A stretch of 64,000 bases of DNA from NCBI GenBank assembly GCA_023079485.1, contig CM041084.1:18938609-19002608 (forward strand), read 5' to 3'. The notes beneath the pieces were generated by a model. It saw only the letters and a list, made by a program, of their open reading frames with translations. It was not told the DNA's origin and made no database searches. This DNA comes from Archilochus colubris (Eukaryota; Chordata; Aves; Apodiformes; Trochilidae). Positions 1 through 13,497 of this stretch are shown piece by piece; position 1 is the stretch's first letter; each line of letters starts with the position of its first letter. The translations under genes were made by a program, and so were the position numbers.

Positions 1-1670
1 TAGCTTTTATCTTTCTGCTACTGTATTTGTTTTGGGGTTTATGAACATAATAAATTTCAGGGACTAAGTGGAGTCTGCTCAGTCTATTAAGGTTCATTTT
101 CTTTTAATACTCTAATCCCCTCAGGATGACATTTGCCATAATTGTTTCTTGAATGATCCTCTAGTGTTTAAGCTTCAGCCTCTGACTCATAAACTGTTCT
201 GCATACACTTGTGGCTCTGTGCAAAGAAAAATGAGACACATGACATCTGTTTCAAATTTGTTTTTCTTTACTTTGCAGTTATGCCCCATGTCCTCTTATC
301 TGTCTTCCAGCAAAAAATAGTGAGTACATTTAGCATTAACTATACTGTTTAAGATTTTATATGCCAAAATTTAATCTCTTCAAACTGCATTTTTATAGTC
401 AGTAAATTCAGGTTTTATGATCTCTTTTCAGATATTTTTTTGTGCTTGGATCAATAGTACTGCCCTTCTTCTGAACTTTGAAAACATTACAAACACTAAG
501 CAGGCCCATGGAGTTGTGCTGTCCAGAACAATAGATTGCATTGAAGGAAGAGAGCAGCCAGACTGCACTTTTTTGCACTCACAACTAGTTTTGACTTGTG
601 GCTTAAATTCTACGTATACCTTCCTACCAACTTTTAAAATTCCTTTGCATTGTTTAGATTAATCTGGCTCTCTAGTAGGTATTGAACAGTTTGATATTTT
701 TAGTCTCATTTCTGTTATTCTCAACACTAGAATTTTATTTCCATGGAAATAACTTACTGAAAAGTGACAAAAAGATCTTTCTTAAAAATCCAGTCTGTGT
801 TCTTGGTAAACACTACATTCTCTAAGAATTTGTCCAGTCTTACTTGAAAAGTCTCAGAGTTTTTTTCATTTTCTCTGGAAACTGTATTCTTCTTAGGGAA
901 CTTAGTATGAGGAAGGATATTTGTCCCACGTTTGCTCTGAATTTCTCCTTCTTAAATTCATGTACTTGCTGAGAGCTGTAACTTCATGTATCATCCAAAA
1001 GGATGCTTCACAACCCTTGGGAAGGCTCCATTCCCTTTCCCTTGACACTTAGCCTAGCTACACATACTTGGCTCTTCTAAATTCCTCATAATTCAGTCCC
1101 ACTGTGCCCTGACTATTCCTTTATCTGCTTTCTGAGCTTTCCCCAGCCACCCTCTGGAGGTGACAAAATGCCCCCAGCAGAGTGCAGGACTGCAGAGCAG
1201 TAGCACCAGACCCTGTCCTGCAGCCCAGCCACCTGCCAGCAGTGCAAAAGGCCGTGGAGCCATCACAACTTACACTGGCTACAGATTTGCTTCTATGACT
1301 AAACTCATCCATCCCTGCTGTTGAGTGCAAAATGATGCCTTCATTTAGGCACTCTGAAACTGCTCCAGTATTTTCTGTGTTTACGTCTCTTTGCACGTAT
1401 GTCTATCACTTAAACTGTTGTTACAGCATAGACATTTCCCACATTTCTAACTTATATTGACTAATTCATGTATAAAATTCCTCTCAATAGCCATGCAAGA
1501 GCATGTGTTAATTTTAATGTATCTGCTTTTGGGATTTTTTTAATATATTTCTATGATTTCCAGACCTGTTCTGTGTTATTTCTTTGCCACACTTTCCACG
1601 CTTCTATATGAAAATGTTATACTATACAATCCTATACTGTAACACATATATTAAATATTTATAATATGTA

Positions 1671-1694
1671 AATATTACATTTATATGTAATATT
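1671..1694. repeat. Short perfect inverted repeat (10-bp arms, 4-nt loop)
   Basis: AATATTACAT at 1671-1680 is the exact reverse complement of ATGTAATATT at 1685-1694, separated by TTAT. It lies in a very AT-rich stretch, where such palindromes can arise by chance. No function is implied. Confidence 0.75.
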
Positions 1695-4600
1695 ATTTTT
1701 AATGCCTTTGCCTTTCCTTAACTTCAGTTTCTTTCTTCTTCTAGATGTTTGACAGAAAATGAAAACAACAATATGTGCAGAATTTTATCAGATCAATACT
1801 TCACCTGTGTGAGAACTTCTGTTCTAATCTCTGGCTTGCATTTTTTTTTCCCCCACAAAAATTTCATCTTACAGGAGTGTTTTTATTCAAGCGCTGTTTT
1901 TTATCCAGATAAGTGTTCATAAGACACAGAATTTACAATAGGCAAATATGGAATGCAAAATTTAAAATGTAATTCATACAAGAACATTTTTTAAGCAACT
2001 TCTCAACAAGAACTTTTCTAAAATGATACAAAAATTCCTATGCTCTGATCTTATACTCGTGTTTTTTTCACTGAAAGAAAGGCAGAGAGAAGGAAAAGTG
2101 TTAAGCAGTGTGAGAGAATAAATTATTTCTGTCATCAATCTGTTTCCTTACTCAGAAAAGTCAGAAAAACAGGAAAAAGGGAGAGAATTTGCTAGACACT
2201 TATTTCTTATCTTCTTTCTTTTATTCCCTCACTAAGAAAAAAGAAAAGTAAGGAGCAGAAAATCAGAACAGTTTAAATTTATTTATTTATTTATTTGCAT
2301 TTAAATAAAGTGCTTCCAATTTTTCATATATGAAGTATTTTAAAATGGAGTTTGTTCTTACTGAAGACTTCTTGAGGATAGTGTGGAAAACATTAATTCT
2401 CAGTGGGTCTTAAAGAAAGCACGCAGCAAATGCTATTTAAGATCTGTAGGTATTTATGTAAAATGTATCTTTATGGATGAGGCATCTTTTTCTCAGGCTC
2501 TTTTCTGCTCCCCCTCTTTTCCTCAGCTGTTAGTGTAGCTGTTGATGCCTGTAATCCTTCATTGATATAGTTACAACAAATGGAAAGGAGCTGTGTCTGC
2601 TGGCACAGTGCACGCTGAGGGACAGTCAAACATAGTTTATCAAACTGCAAGTGGTGCAAGAGTCCTGATGGATCATCAATGAACTACATAGCAGAGAGTA
2701 AGTAGAGTGGAAAATATGGTGATAGGTTCTGGGACATTGCTTTTGCAGCCACACACCTTAGTCTTGCATTGTACTGTTTGCTGAATCTATGGGGATGTCT
2801 CCAGCTTCTGGATGTATTATTTCCTTCCTGCTGCACTCAACTGACAAATTTCATTGGTGTTGGGTGTATGAAACCTGATAGACTGATTGGCCTTAATAGG
2901 AATGCTCTGCTGCTCAGAAACTGCTCCTGGGCTTTCCAGGACTGTCATGCTTCAGCTGAGCACCAGAGCCTCCTCTCTCGGCCTCTCTCTGCCAGAGTGC
3001 AGGATTCAACCAAAGTTTATGTCTCAGCATTCCAGAGCCTTTATTCTTTATAATGCTAGAGAAAACTGATTGTTGTAGCATAAAAATGTGGGCCATGAAT
3101 ATAAGTTCCTTTTCCTTCTCCTTGGAATGACAAATTTAGCCGATTCATCTCTGCTATTTCCAGAGAATGTCAGAGAAAGTGGTACACATACACTTCAAAC
3201 TAAGTGACATGAGGCAGCAGCCAGATAAATAAATGTCTTTCATGTTCAGAGCTCTAAGCAACAATTACAGTATTACATTGAGAAGTATTTCCTCATTTGG
3301 ATTAACCTATAGTGAGTAAACACAGAGCAACTGCTGGGAAAGATTTGTGAATAATAGGAAGGGCTTGCCTAGCTGACTTTACAAAGTGAACAGCAGACTT
3401 TGGGGAGCATGTGATACCTCTGTTAGTTCTGGAGAGCTGTGGGTGAACAGAGATAAAGAAAATAAGAGTACATCTAAGTGATATGGAGAGGTACTTTGCA
3501 AGCACTATGCTGAAGGCACACCAGTGCTGGAAGACCAGATATCTGAAAAAGCCACAACCTTTTCTCATCAAAAGCCAGTATTCGAGGAAGAAAAACAGCT
3601 GGTAAGGGGAAGGGAGAGTAGTATCACTGGTGATCAATTGTCTGTGCAAAAGAGAGGTCAGTGATCACACACTGGGTTGTTTAGTATATGAGAGAAAAAC
3701 AGCTTGGGGGTGAAAAAGCCTCCTGGCTATCTGACATTTTATCAAAGCTGCTGTATAGCTTAAAACCCCAACATCTTTGACTGTTTTTCAGTTATTCAGG
3801 GAACTTGAAACTCAAGTCCACTCAGGAATTTTCAGAATAATCCTTCAAAATTCAATGAGAGCATAAAAGTTTGTTTCAGAAACATCTTTTCCAAGACTCT
3901 AATGAGATTAAATGCTATTGACTTTTGATGTGAGTTAGGCATCTGACTTCCCTTTATGCCTTTGAAAACTCCTTACTAATCTTCACAGTTTACAATTTGC
4001 CCTCTGAGACTACTTTCTTTTAAAATAAACTGGGATCCTCTGGAGAGTTTGAAAAGCTTTATGTCTTGCAAAATCCCCTCAGGTATGGAGTATATGTGAT
4101 CAGAGAGAATTCTTGTTCATTATTTATTCAGTATCTCTTATGCAGATTCACTTATAAATCATACAGCCTGAACATCCACCATCTCAACTTATAACTGAAA
4201 GTCAAGGTACAAAGTGTCTCAGTCTTGTGGTCTGCTGTGGTAGGAACAAAGCTAAATCACCGTGGTGGTATTTGATACATGATTAATAAAGTCTGATGTT
4301 ATTTAATGGTAGCAGACAGATAGAAAATCTCCACCAAGTCCCACAAACTGAACACTTGTTTGTGACTCCTGCTTAAAGAGAAGCTAAGCTGAGAGGTGCC
4401 CGTGCTCAAAGGTCATGTATTATGAGGAATGGCTTCCATTGCCTCTTTTCTGACTTATAAAGCTGAAAATGCCCCTGTGGTTTTGAAATATGCTGCAGTA
4501 TTTGAGCTAATGCCCTGAGAGTCTCATCTGCAAACATCTTTGCTACTTCAATAATTTACATTGCTTTATGTTCTCCAAGGTATATTGCTTGTGACTTGAT

Positions 4601-7600
4601 TAGTGGCCATAAGACATCCTGAACTACCATCACCCTTCACTAAACCATAAACAGTTGTCTGGGCTCCACACCCACTTAATAAAGATTTTTCTGTTCACAT
4701 TACAAATAAGAGCAGGTTAGAGAAGCTGTGTGTACAGAAGTGGAACGAAGAACATGGAAACATCAAGGGAGGAAAAGCGACAGAAAAGTAAATGGATATT
4801 TCCTGTGTCAATCAAATCCCAATAGAATAGAAGGTAATTTGAACTGCTAAGTTTAATGATCTCCAATGTCAGTTAAAAAAGATTGCATAGATAATCTCCA
4901 TGAAGTTTGAGTGTTAAAAAAACCCAGTGAGGCCACAAACATTCCAGAATCAGTAAAAGAGGTTCAATATGATCTCTGAAGATGAGATTAAAGGTGCCAT
5001 TTTATAGAACATGATGAAACTGATAACTGAACAGAAAGTGCATCTTGGAGGAAAAGAGCAATGTTTTTCCCCAAAGATAGCAGACACTCAATGAGATTTT
5101 CAGCAATAAATGAATTTGAGTTCTGACATTTTATTTTAAAATCAAACATTTATGTTTTTCTCTTTCTGAATTTAAAAAAAAAAAAAATTTAGAGTCTGGG
5201 ATTGTATCTGTCATGGAGACCTATGCAAGCTTTTTGTGGTAAGATAACTCAGATGCATTCCCCTTGCTGGTAGACCAGGACTGTCAGTCTGTCAGAGCCT
5301 GAAGTTGTTTGTTGGCACCTTACAAGTAAGTGGTTAAGTGAAAGCCAAATTTAGGTTTGTAAGTTGGTTTGATTTCCATAAATATATGTATTAAACTGAT
5401 TTTGTATGATTTGCATAAAAATTTAGAAGTATTCTTGTGATTTTTCTTCTGGATGTCATATCAAGGAAATTAAATGCATAAACAGTAGCAAATTTATAGT
5501 GCTATTTCTGTTTCTGATTAGTTTTTTTCCAGAACAAAGGCAAGGTTCTCTTTGCATACTTAAATATTGAATCTGTCTGAGCAGTCGGTGCTTGTTTGTT
5601 TTCAAGTGTGTGACTGAATCCCTGGGGTGATGGTTTCTGTCTGCTGTGTCTCCCAGCCTACCAACAAAACCAATTTTCCTCAGAAGAAACTCTACAGGTG
5701 ACATTTAGCTATATTTAGTACAACTGAAGCCTTTTAATTATTTATTCAGTAACTAATCCTGTGTCACCACTCATGCCTTGAGGGCTGGTTTTGGCATACC
5801 AAATTAAAAAATTCTAGCAATATGCAGAACAGTTTAGAAGCACAGCAGTAATAATAATAATAATTATAGCTGTTGTTAAGTAGTGAAGATTGTCACTTCA
5901 AGTGTATGTAAATCTGCTGTTCTACTTCTCAGTAAACCAGAAAAAAAATAGACTAAAAATTATACCTTTGCACTGATACCAGAAAATGCTGGTAAGTCTC
6001 ATTCCAAAACATCTGAAAATTCAAGTTGGTTGGTTATTAGACTTCTCTGGAATTGAAAATTAAAACAATGAGTAGACATTCAACACTGCTGATTTGTAGT
6101 TATCTATTTTCTGGATAGCTGACTGTGCTTATACATGTAGCAGAGTACCAATACACTAGAGTTAGCTCTGAACTTGTTATCTAGGGCAGTACAAGTTGTT
6201 TAGGTACTTCAGAACCTGTCTTTGCATGGGGTTTGCAGCAAATCTGGCTACCCTGGAAGGTGGGCTTTTGGCAGTGCAATAATTCCATGTATATTGGGTG
6301 GGTATGCTTCTGTTCAAGCATAGCTTGAGTTGGTGAGATGGAATGGAACACCACTGATATGCTCACAATTCTGAAACATATGTGGTATTTCCAGTGGCAG
6401 CTAATTTCCACTGCTGAAGAAACAATTGCTCTGCATGAACTTTGGAAAATATATGGGGGTAATGGATCCTTTCAATGATGATTGTCATTGAAATATTATC
6501 ATCTTTTAGCAATTAGCACAGAGCAAGAAGACTTGGGTGTCTGACTTGCTGTGTTAAAGCAATAGTACCTGTAACAGTCACTGCACTGCACATTTTATTT
6601 AATGTAATCTCCAACACTGGATACCTCTGAATAGCTGTTAAGTGGTAGGGTGAAGAAGTTTTTTGCAGCAGTGATATACAAATGGATGCTATAAGTCAGT
6701 GGAACAGCTTTTGACTAATTATTCTTACCCTTTCTACTTCATTTTTGCTCTTTAAGAAAGCTGTTACTGATATGTTTATTTTGCTTTTAAAGGTTGCTAG
6801 GAAGTGTTGGGCTGGCTGCTCATAGTGCCCGAGAGCTGCTCTGAGAACTGAGATTGAAGATCCTTTTGGTCAGAGAAGGGGAGGATATTTCTTTTGCTTT
6901 CTGAGGTATGTGCTGAGTGTATGGTTTCTAGCTAATTGCAATTCATTTAACAGCTGGAAGCAAATAGTGCACTCCCCACTAATCTCTGTTTTCATAGGGC
7001 CCAGAGAGTTCAGATCTTTATTGTACCTTTCCATTTACACGCTCACAAACTCATTCTTTCTCCTTAGCAAGGAAGACTTTATTTTGAATTAGTGTCCCCC
7101 ATGACGTACAAGATACTGTATGGATGACTGGCTCCTTATATTTGTATTTTTTTTTGCATACCTCTTGAACCCAAGTTGCAGCCTCCCAGTCTCAAGCTTG
7201 GAGTTCTGGGTTACACAAAGTACACAAAATTATGCTGATGGTGAGTGGAAATACATACAGAAATTATCAAACATCCATTCCTACACACTTTTTGTAAAAC
7301 ATAGCTTACCAAATTGAAATGCTTTCCTTTTTAAAACTCTACTCTTTAAATGGGCTTATCCTTTATGGCTCTGCTGCAGGCTTTTCAGAAAATGCATTTA
7401 CATGATTGAGCTCAATGTAGGTGCTTTCTTAACATCTGCATTTTATTCTGTATTACCAGAACTAATGAGTACTTTTACATCTTTGTTTAAGGACAAGAAG
7501 AATAAAAGGATGAACTAAATTTTCAGCAGAGGACATGTTATAACCTACTTTACTAAATTCCTTAAATAACCAGAAGATACTTGAAAACATACTGTGGACT

Positions 7601-10304
7601 GAAGGACCGTAACTGCACTGGCTGTAAGTGGTTTCCAGCAATATTTTTTGTGGAAAATCAATCTGATGGTGTGTAAAGTGCATTTTTTCCCCCACTAAAT
7701 TGATTATAGCAGGGTTGGTGCCAAAAAAATATGACTTGCAGAAGAAAGATAGCCTGTTGTAACTCAGCCTTTAATGGCTCTTCCATGAGCCGCAGTACTT
7801 TCTATTATTTCAGGTTTAAGGCTGGTACTCCTGAGACAGCTGTCTCCCCATACAAAATACAAACTGTTCCTCCACTGGTGGGCACTTATGGGGACCAACA
7901 GGGCTGAAATTCTCACTATTCCCATCAGGCAATCTACATTTCCATCTAAAATTTTCAAATTATTTTGAGTGTCTCAGAAATACTCAACTCAAATGTTCTC
8001 TCAGAGAGAAAAGACCAGCAGAGGATGAGTCCATTCACGGGATCTGGCTGTAAGATACATGGCAAGGGTGTAATTCAGCAGGAAATACTGTCACAAGCTG
8101 GTGGTGGTGCCCTGGTGTTTCTCCAAATTTCGATACTACTGGGTCTCAGAAAAGTATTCAACTCTAAGGCAGAACTACTGCAATACTTCAGTCCAGGTAC
8201 TATTCCTGATATGAATGTATGTATGAATGTGAAAGCTGAAAATATCTGAGGTATAACCACATTTTTGAGTGGTTTGAAATTGAACATCTCAGGGAAAAAT
8301 TAAGTAATAAATGGAGGGAATCTCCAACAAATATTAGAAATTGTGATAATCCCTTTACCTTGTCTATTAAGGAAAATGGAAGTCTTTAGACTATATTAGG
8401 GGTGAAACAAATGACAGCCTACCATTACAAATCTGGGAAACAGGGAGGATTCAATGCAAAGGATCTGCCAAATGTCATAATAAAGGAAAAATTTTCAGAA
8501 GATAAGGGTAGAGAAGCAGAGAGTACACAGTGGTGGGACAGTATAAATTTGTACCATGTGAACCTTGATGGTGGGAAAATGACTTGTTCAGAATCTGATA
8601 GGAATAAGGGACTATAACATAGACTCTAAAGTACAAAAGAAGTTCCTCAGCTCTGAGTTAAAATGGTTTGTATAAGGAAAAATTGACTTTCATTTGTTAT
8701 TCATATTCTTACATAAGTTTTCTATAGAAGGCCCTGGGAAATATTTGTTATCTTCTTTGCCATGGGGCATACAGCAGAACTATGACTAAGGATATATTTT
8801 ATTTTATTTTTGTAACTCTGTAGATTTTCAAAGCTTACATTCTTAAGGGGTTTGTGGTTTTGTGTCAGTGCAGATGGTCTCGTCAAACTGTGCCTAGAAA
8901 TTCATACTCCATCAGCCCAAACTGTCTGGTTCAGGGCTCTACAGGTAGTTTTCATCTGATTAAATTGGATTCACATTTTTTCCCAAGCCTTAAGACTTCA
9001 ACTTAATGAGAATATCTATTTTTTCAATGTGGCATTGTATTTTTGATTAAAAACAACACACCTTCATCTAAGACAAGTACCACAACCACATCAAATTAAT
9101 GGCAAGTGTTAAAAGAAAACCTGTTAAAAAATCTTTTCCTCTCATTATGAATATGAAATACAAATTACAGACTGACCAGAAGCAGTTATGTCTTCTGGAA
9201 GCAGTAATGCTTCTGGCACTAATTATTATTTCCTCTGTGCTGAGGTTTTAACCATCTCTACAGTGGACAAGCAGTGTGCAAGCCATCTGCCTTGGTAACA
9301 GCAGTTATGTTTATCACTCCCCTACTTGCATGTTTAAAAGCTTTAGAAATATAAAGTAAGGAAACAAAACTATTTATTTGGAGAGTGACTATACAAAACC
9401 AAGACTTTAGCTGCCAGGTTGTTCTTTGCCTTGTTTGTCAGTACAGTCCTGCTGTAAATATTTTTTTCTGTAGATTTAATTGTCTGAGAGAACATAGCTG
9501 AAAAATCACCCACCAAATATGTTGTATGCATGCTCTGGATGGATTTCCCCAGACAGTGAGTGTTGCTTCAGGTTTATAAACTTGGAACACCTGATCCAAA
9601 TTATAAATTTAAAAAAGTATTGGATCAAGATCTGTGTCTCTTCCTCACCAATCCTATTTTTAGGGAATAAGTTATATTTTTTTATAATGTGAGCATGTAG
9701 AGCCATAATAATTTCTTCTGACTTCAGAGGTCTGCAGTTTACTAATCTATATGTCAGTTGCTCTCCTAAGGATCTGTTTATAGCTGATGAAGGGAAATGG
9801 GATCTTTCTGGGTGCAATTCCTCTCACCTATCATATGAATGTACTTAGGATAAGATGAATCATGTCTCTGCTACACTTGCTAGACAGATTTTCATTGACC
9901 CCAGACAAAACCTTGGTGTTTAGCTCATATAAATGTCTGTGTTAGGTGGATGAATGCCACCCCTTAGTGTTCAACACTGACCCTGATAATTTCAAACAAG
10001 GTGCCAAGTACAATAGATAATCATTACTAAGACAGGATTAAGTTCAAATAATTACCTAGAGGCTTGAAGATATTTATCTAATTTTCAGTACCTTGAATCT
10101 GTCAATATTCCTAATTGTTTTAGTGGCTACATCAGAATCCTTCATACTAAGTACATTAGTCTACCTTAAACATCTTTAAAAATATTCTTAACTCTTTTAT
10201 GGAGCATTGCAGTCATTCTTAATGACAAATGGCTCTTCTTGAAAGTAAAAATTGACTGCTGGCACTCTGTTTTATTATCTACTTTCTTTTTCCACTTCTA
10301 GACC

Positions 10305-10510
10305 CTGAGTTGCTGACTGACTTCTTGGCTTGACCTCAGAAACCCCTTGGTGCTGGGGATGTGCCTGGTGATTGCTGGGCTATGCCTGATCATGGATGCT
10401 TGTCCAGCTCTGCCCACTCGACTCCTGCACCAGTGAGATGAGACCTTGCCTGGCTGGTGTCCACCTCCCCATGCCTGGGGGGCAGACCCCTTTGCTGCAA
10501 TGTGAGGCTC
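10305..10510. other. GC-richer patch of unknown origin, possibly an old repeat
   Basis: This stretch is visibly richer in G and C than its flanks and is built from many TGACC, CTGG and TGCCTGG-like words. Overlapping frames on both strands are open for 70-80 codons but match no family I recognise. A decayed mobile-element fragment or a former regulatory element are both possible. The call rests only on local composition. Confidence 0.3.
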
Positions 10511-13289
10511 TGGATAGAGAAGAAAGCCTTTACAAGAAGACAGGTGAAGGTAAAGCTTCTGAAGGGAAAGATTGCTCTATCAGGAACACTGTGTATGTCA
10601 TTCTTGACCCTCAATAAGAATGCAATGAATTATTTCTTAGCTAAGCTAGGGAATGCACACTTTATTGCACTCACTGTATGTATGCTTTCTTTTCTTAGAT
10701 GATATTCTCCTCATATCCTGTTTCAGAACCTGCCCTCACCAAGGGCTATGTATAAACCTTACTTTTTCCTCTTCTGCCATAAAGCTTTCTCATCCTTTCT
10801 TCCTGTACACCAAATTCCCTTCCAATGCTGAGCCTCTTATGAGTCATGTAGTTTTCACTTTCTGGGCACTCCTTCTTCTCTGACTCTCTCTTTTTTTGGT
10901 ATTTTTGGGCCCCATGCCTTGCTGAAGCAGGAGTTCTGTGCACTCCTCACTGCCCAGGGTTCATTTGTACTGCCCATTCTTATCATACCATTGATTCTGT
11001 ACAAATCCTAAGATTATTATATCACAGAAAAAACCCTATCATATTCTGAAAGGGGAGTACAAATTGATAGTGGTAATATATAACAAACTATGGTAACATG
11101 GCAAACAGATACATGTATGTATTGATCACAGTAAAATAATTTGGAAATAGGCCAATTGCAGTTTTCACAGTATTGTATTTTTTCATCTCTGAGGCCTGGC
11201 CTCATAGACATATAATCTATATAACCTGTGCTGGAAGATTTTCAAAGGGTGGATATATGTTTCTAAAGCTTTGCAAAAACTCTATATTTAAAGCCTTCCT
11301 GCAATCAGTTCACAAGTTCATCTTTTCCTAGGCAGGCTTAATTTGCATGCTGGCATCTTATAAGAACAATTTCCTTCCCCTTCACAGTTGGTATGTTTTG
11401 CATGTTCACTTGGGGAACATCTCTTATCTCACTGACTCTGCTTTAGCTGTGCTTTGTTCCTTCGTGGGTTTAATTGTTATGAGTTGTTATGACTTTGTTT
11501 CTGAGGAAGAAGAAAAGCTTAATGAAGCTCCAGCCTTTTTAGTATTTTTGTGATATCTTGTTTGTTAAAAAAAGAGGTGAGGTGGGAGAAAATCTGTGCT
11601 TTGGCAGACAGTAGCTCTCCAAGATTTCAAGCAGCCAAATATGTTTTGCTTGTGCAAGAATCATACAAATGGGAAGTTTATGTTGACCTTTTTATAAAAC
11701 AAGTGCATGAATAGTTCGGTACTTGATAGGAACTGAATGAATAAACTACTGAAAGAAATGCCTCACATCAACATACTGTTTTACTTCTCATGAAGCTTTG
11801 ATTCTTGAAGAGATATTTGTTAAAACCTCAGTCTTATATCAGTTATGATCTTACTGCCCAGTGTGGCTGTGTCTGGATGTCTGAGGTGCCTTTGAAATAA
11901 AAGGAGCAATAGCAGCATGAAGCTGCATCACTAAAAGTCAAAGATAAAGAGTTTTGAGTTTTTCCTTAAGTCTGACTTTGCATGGACTGTGAATCTAAGC
12001 AATGAGCTTTGTTCTGTTTCATTCCCAGGTTCTCTTCCCCCCCACCTTTGTCATCAAGAGTTTCACATCTCTCTCAACAGGAGGACTTGTGTTACAGACC
12101 ACATTTTGTCTACTGAATTGCTATGTAACCCGAAGAAATAAAAACTGCTGCCACATAGGTACCAATTTTCTACTCATCTTTCCGATGTATCATGTTTCAT
12201 ATGTATTTTAATTGAAAAAAACATACAGCAGTTTTTTACTTCTCTTACATGGACTTCTCCATCCCACAAATCAGTCTGAGATGTGGTTCCTTCTCTATGG
12301 TCAACTCAGCAAACCTGATTTCCTTCTGTGTGCTTTTGTCTCTTGAAGCAGTGACAGGAGTAACCAAAGGCCAGGGATCAGCATGAGGTAAAATAGAAAG
12401 AATTCATTCCAGCTCAGCAGGAGCTGGACTCTGAAAATCTCCTACACCTGAGCTCAGCAGGATTTTGAAATCCCTCAGGCTCTATGTCAATATGGCAAAA
12501 TTCAGGAAGTGAGTCTAGATTAGTGTCTTAGTTTGGATAAAGAAGGAACTTCTGAAATTAGCCTCCTGCTGAGCCTCCTAAGGCTCCCACGGAAACTCAG
12601 CTTCCTGTAGGCCATGAGCCTGTGCAGCTGCAAGTGCCTCAGCCAGGTGCATCCTGAGGGGGCTGAAGGTTGGGTGATTGGGCAATGTTTGGAGGAAGAA
12701 TTTGTCCCCTTCTGAGTGTTATGGCTTCTGTAAAGTCAGAATTTTGACAGAAAAACTCAAACTGTTTCAGCAAGCATTTCTAAAGGAGTATTTATCCCTT
12801 GAAAGATGGCATATATCTGTCTTAAAGCAAACAAATGAACAGACTTTAAAAAAAAAAAAATCATATTTTTCTATTTGTCCTTGCTCTTCAAGTGGTTCCA
12901 GTGACAGCCTTTTTAAAGCAAAGTACTCTTTATTTAGAACCAAAGACTGACAAATCATATCCTAAGCCACTAATGTACCTATATGATTTCTACCTCCTTC
13001 CAAATCTCACTTTTCTTAGTTCAGAGAGGTCCTCACTATTCTTGTCACATTAAAGCAGCCCCAGGTGTGCTTTATTTCCCCATTTATCTCTTTTGAGCAC
13101 TCTTTCTCAGTATTTTTAATGTTCCTGGAGGATAGTCACTAGTGACTAGGAATGGGCTAGGATGCTTGCAGGCAAGAGCTTTAGCTGTCTCTGCTTGTAT
13201 CTGAAAAAGTTCTGTATTACCTTTCTTTTTGCTCTTTCTATATCTGTCATTGAAATTAACAATACTAAGGCATATAAGAGATGCTGAAC

Positions 13290-13497
13290 TTATACTAATA
13301 TATATTATATGTATATATACCAATAATACATATACATATATAATATATGTAATGTATAGATGTGTTATATATAATATATGCAATGTATATCACATATACA
13401 TATATAATATTATGTGTATGTATTATATATACTCTTTATATAATATATATAATATATATATATCTATCTATATATACATATATATACCTAATCAGAA
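13290..13497. repeat. AT-rich microsatellite (TA/TATG/TATC type)
   Basis: About 200 bp consist almost entirely of interrupted TATA, TATG, TACA and TATC words, ending with a longer uninterrupted TATATATATA block and short TATC units near 13460-13472. Short self-complementary segments are frequent, so the tract could form cruciforms. Tyrosine/isoleucine-rich translations on both strands are by-products of the repeat, not genes. Confidence 0.9.

Larger units (their letters stand above)
1..13289. other. AT-rich non-coding DNA, no gene recognised
   Basis: No reading frame here has recognisable protein similarity, and all are short and stop-bounded. Contents seen: a GC-richer patch at about 1130-1330; a 10-bp hairpin at 1671-1694; a short ATTT tetranucleotide run near 2275-2297; an A-run near 5173-5187; a short TAA run near 5850-5865; a GC-richer patch at about 10305-10510. 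No recognised LINE, LTR or RNA gene was seen. This is consistent with intergenic or intronic vertebrate DNA. Confidence 0.6.

Noticed and set aside
8402..8617. 71-codon plus-strand frame with many charged residues
   Set aside because: Somewhat coding-like, but with no family match and no convincing splice borders; weaker than the frame at 29473.
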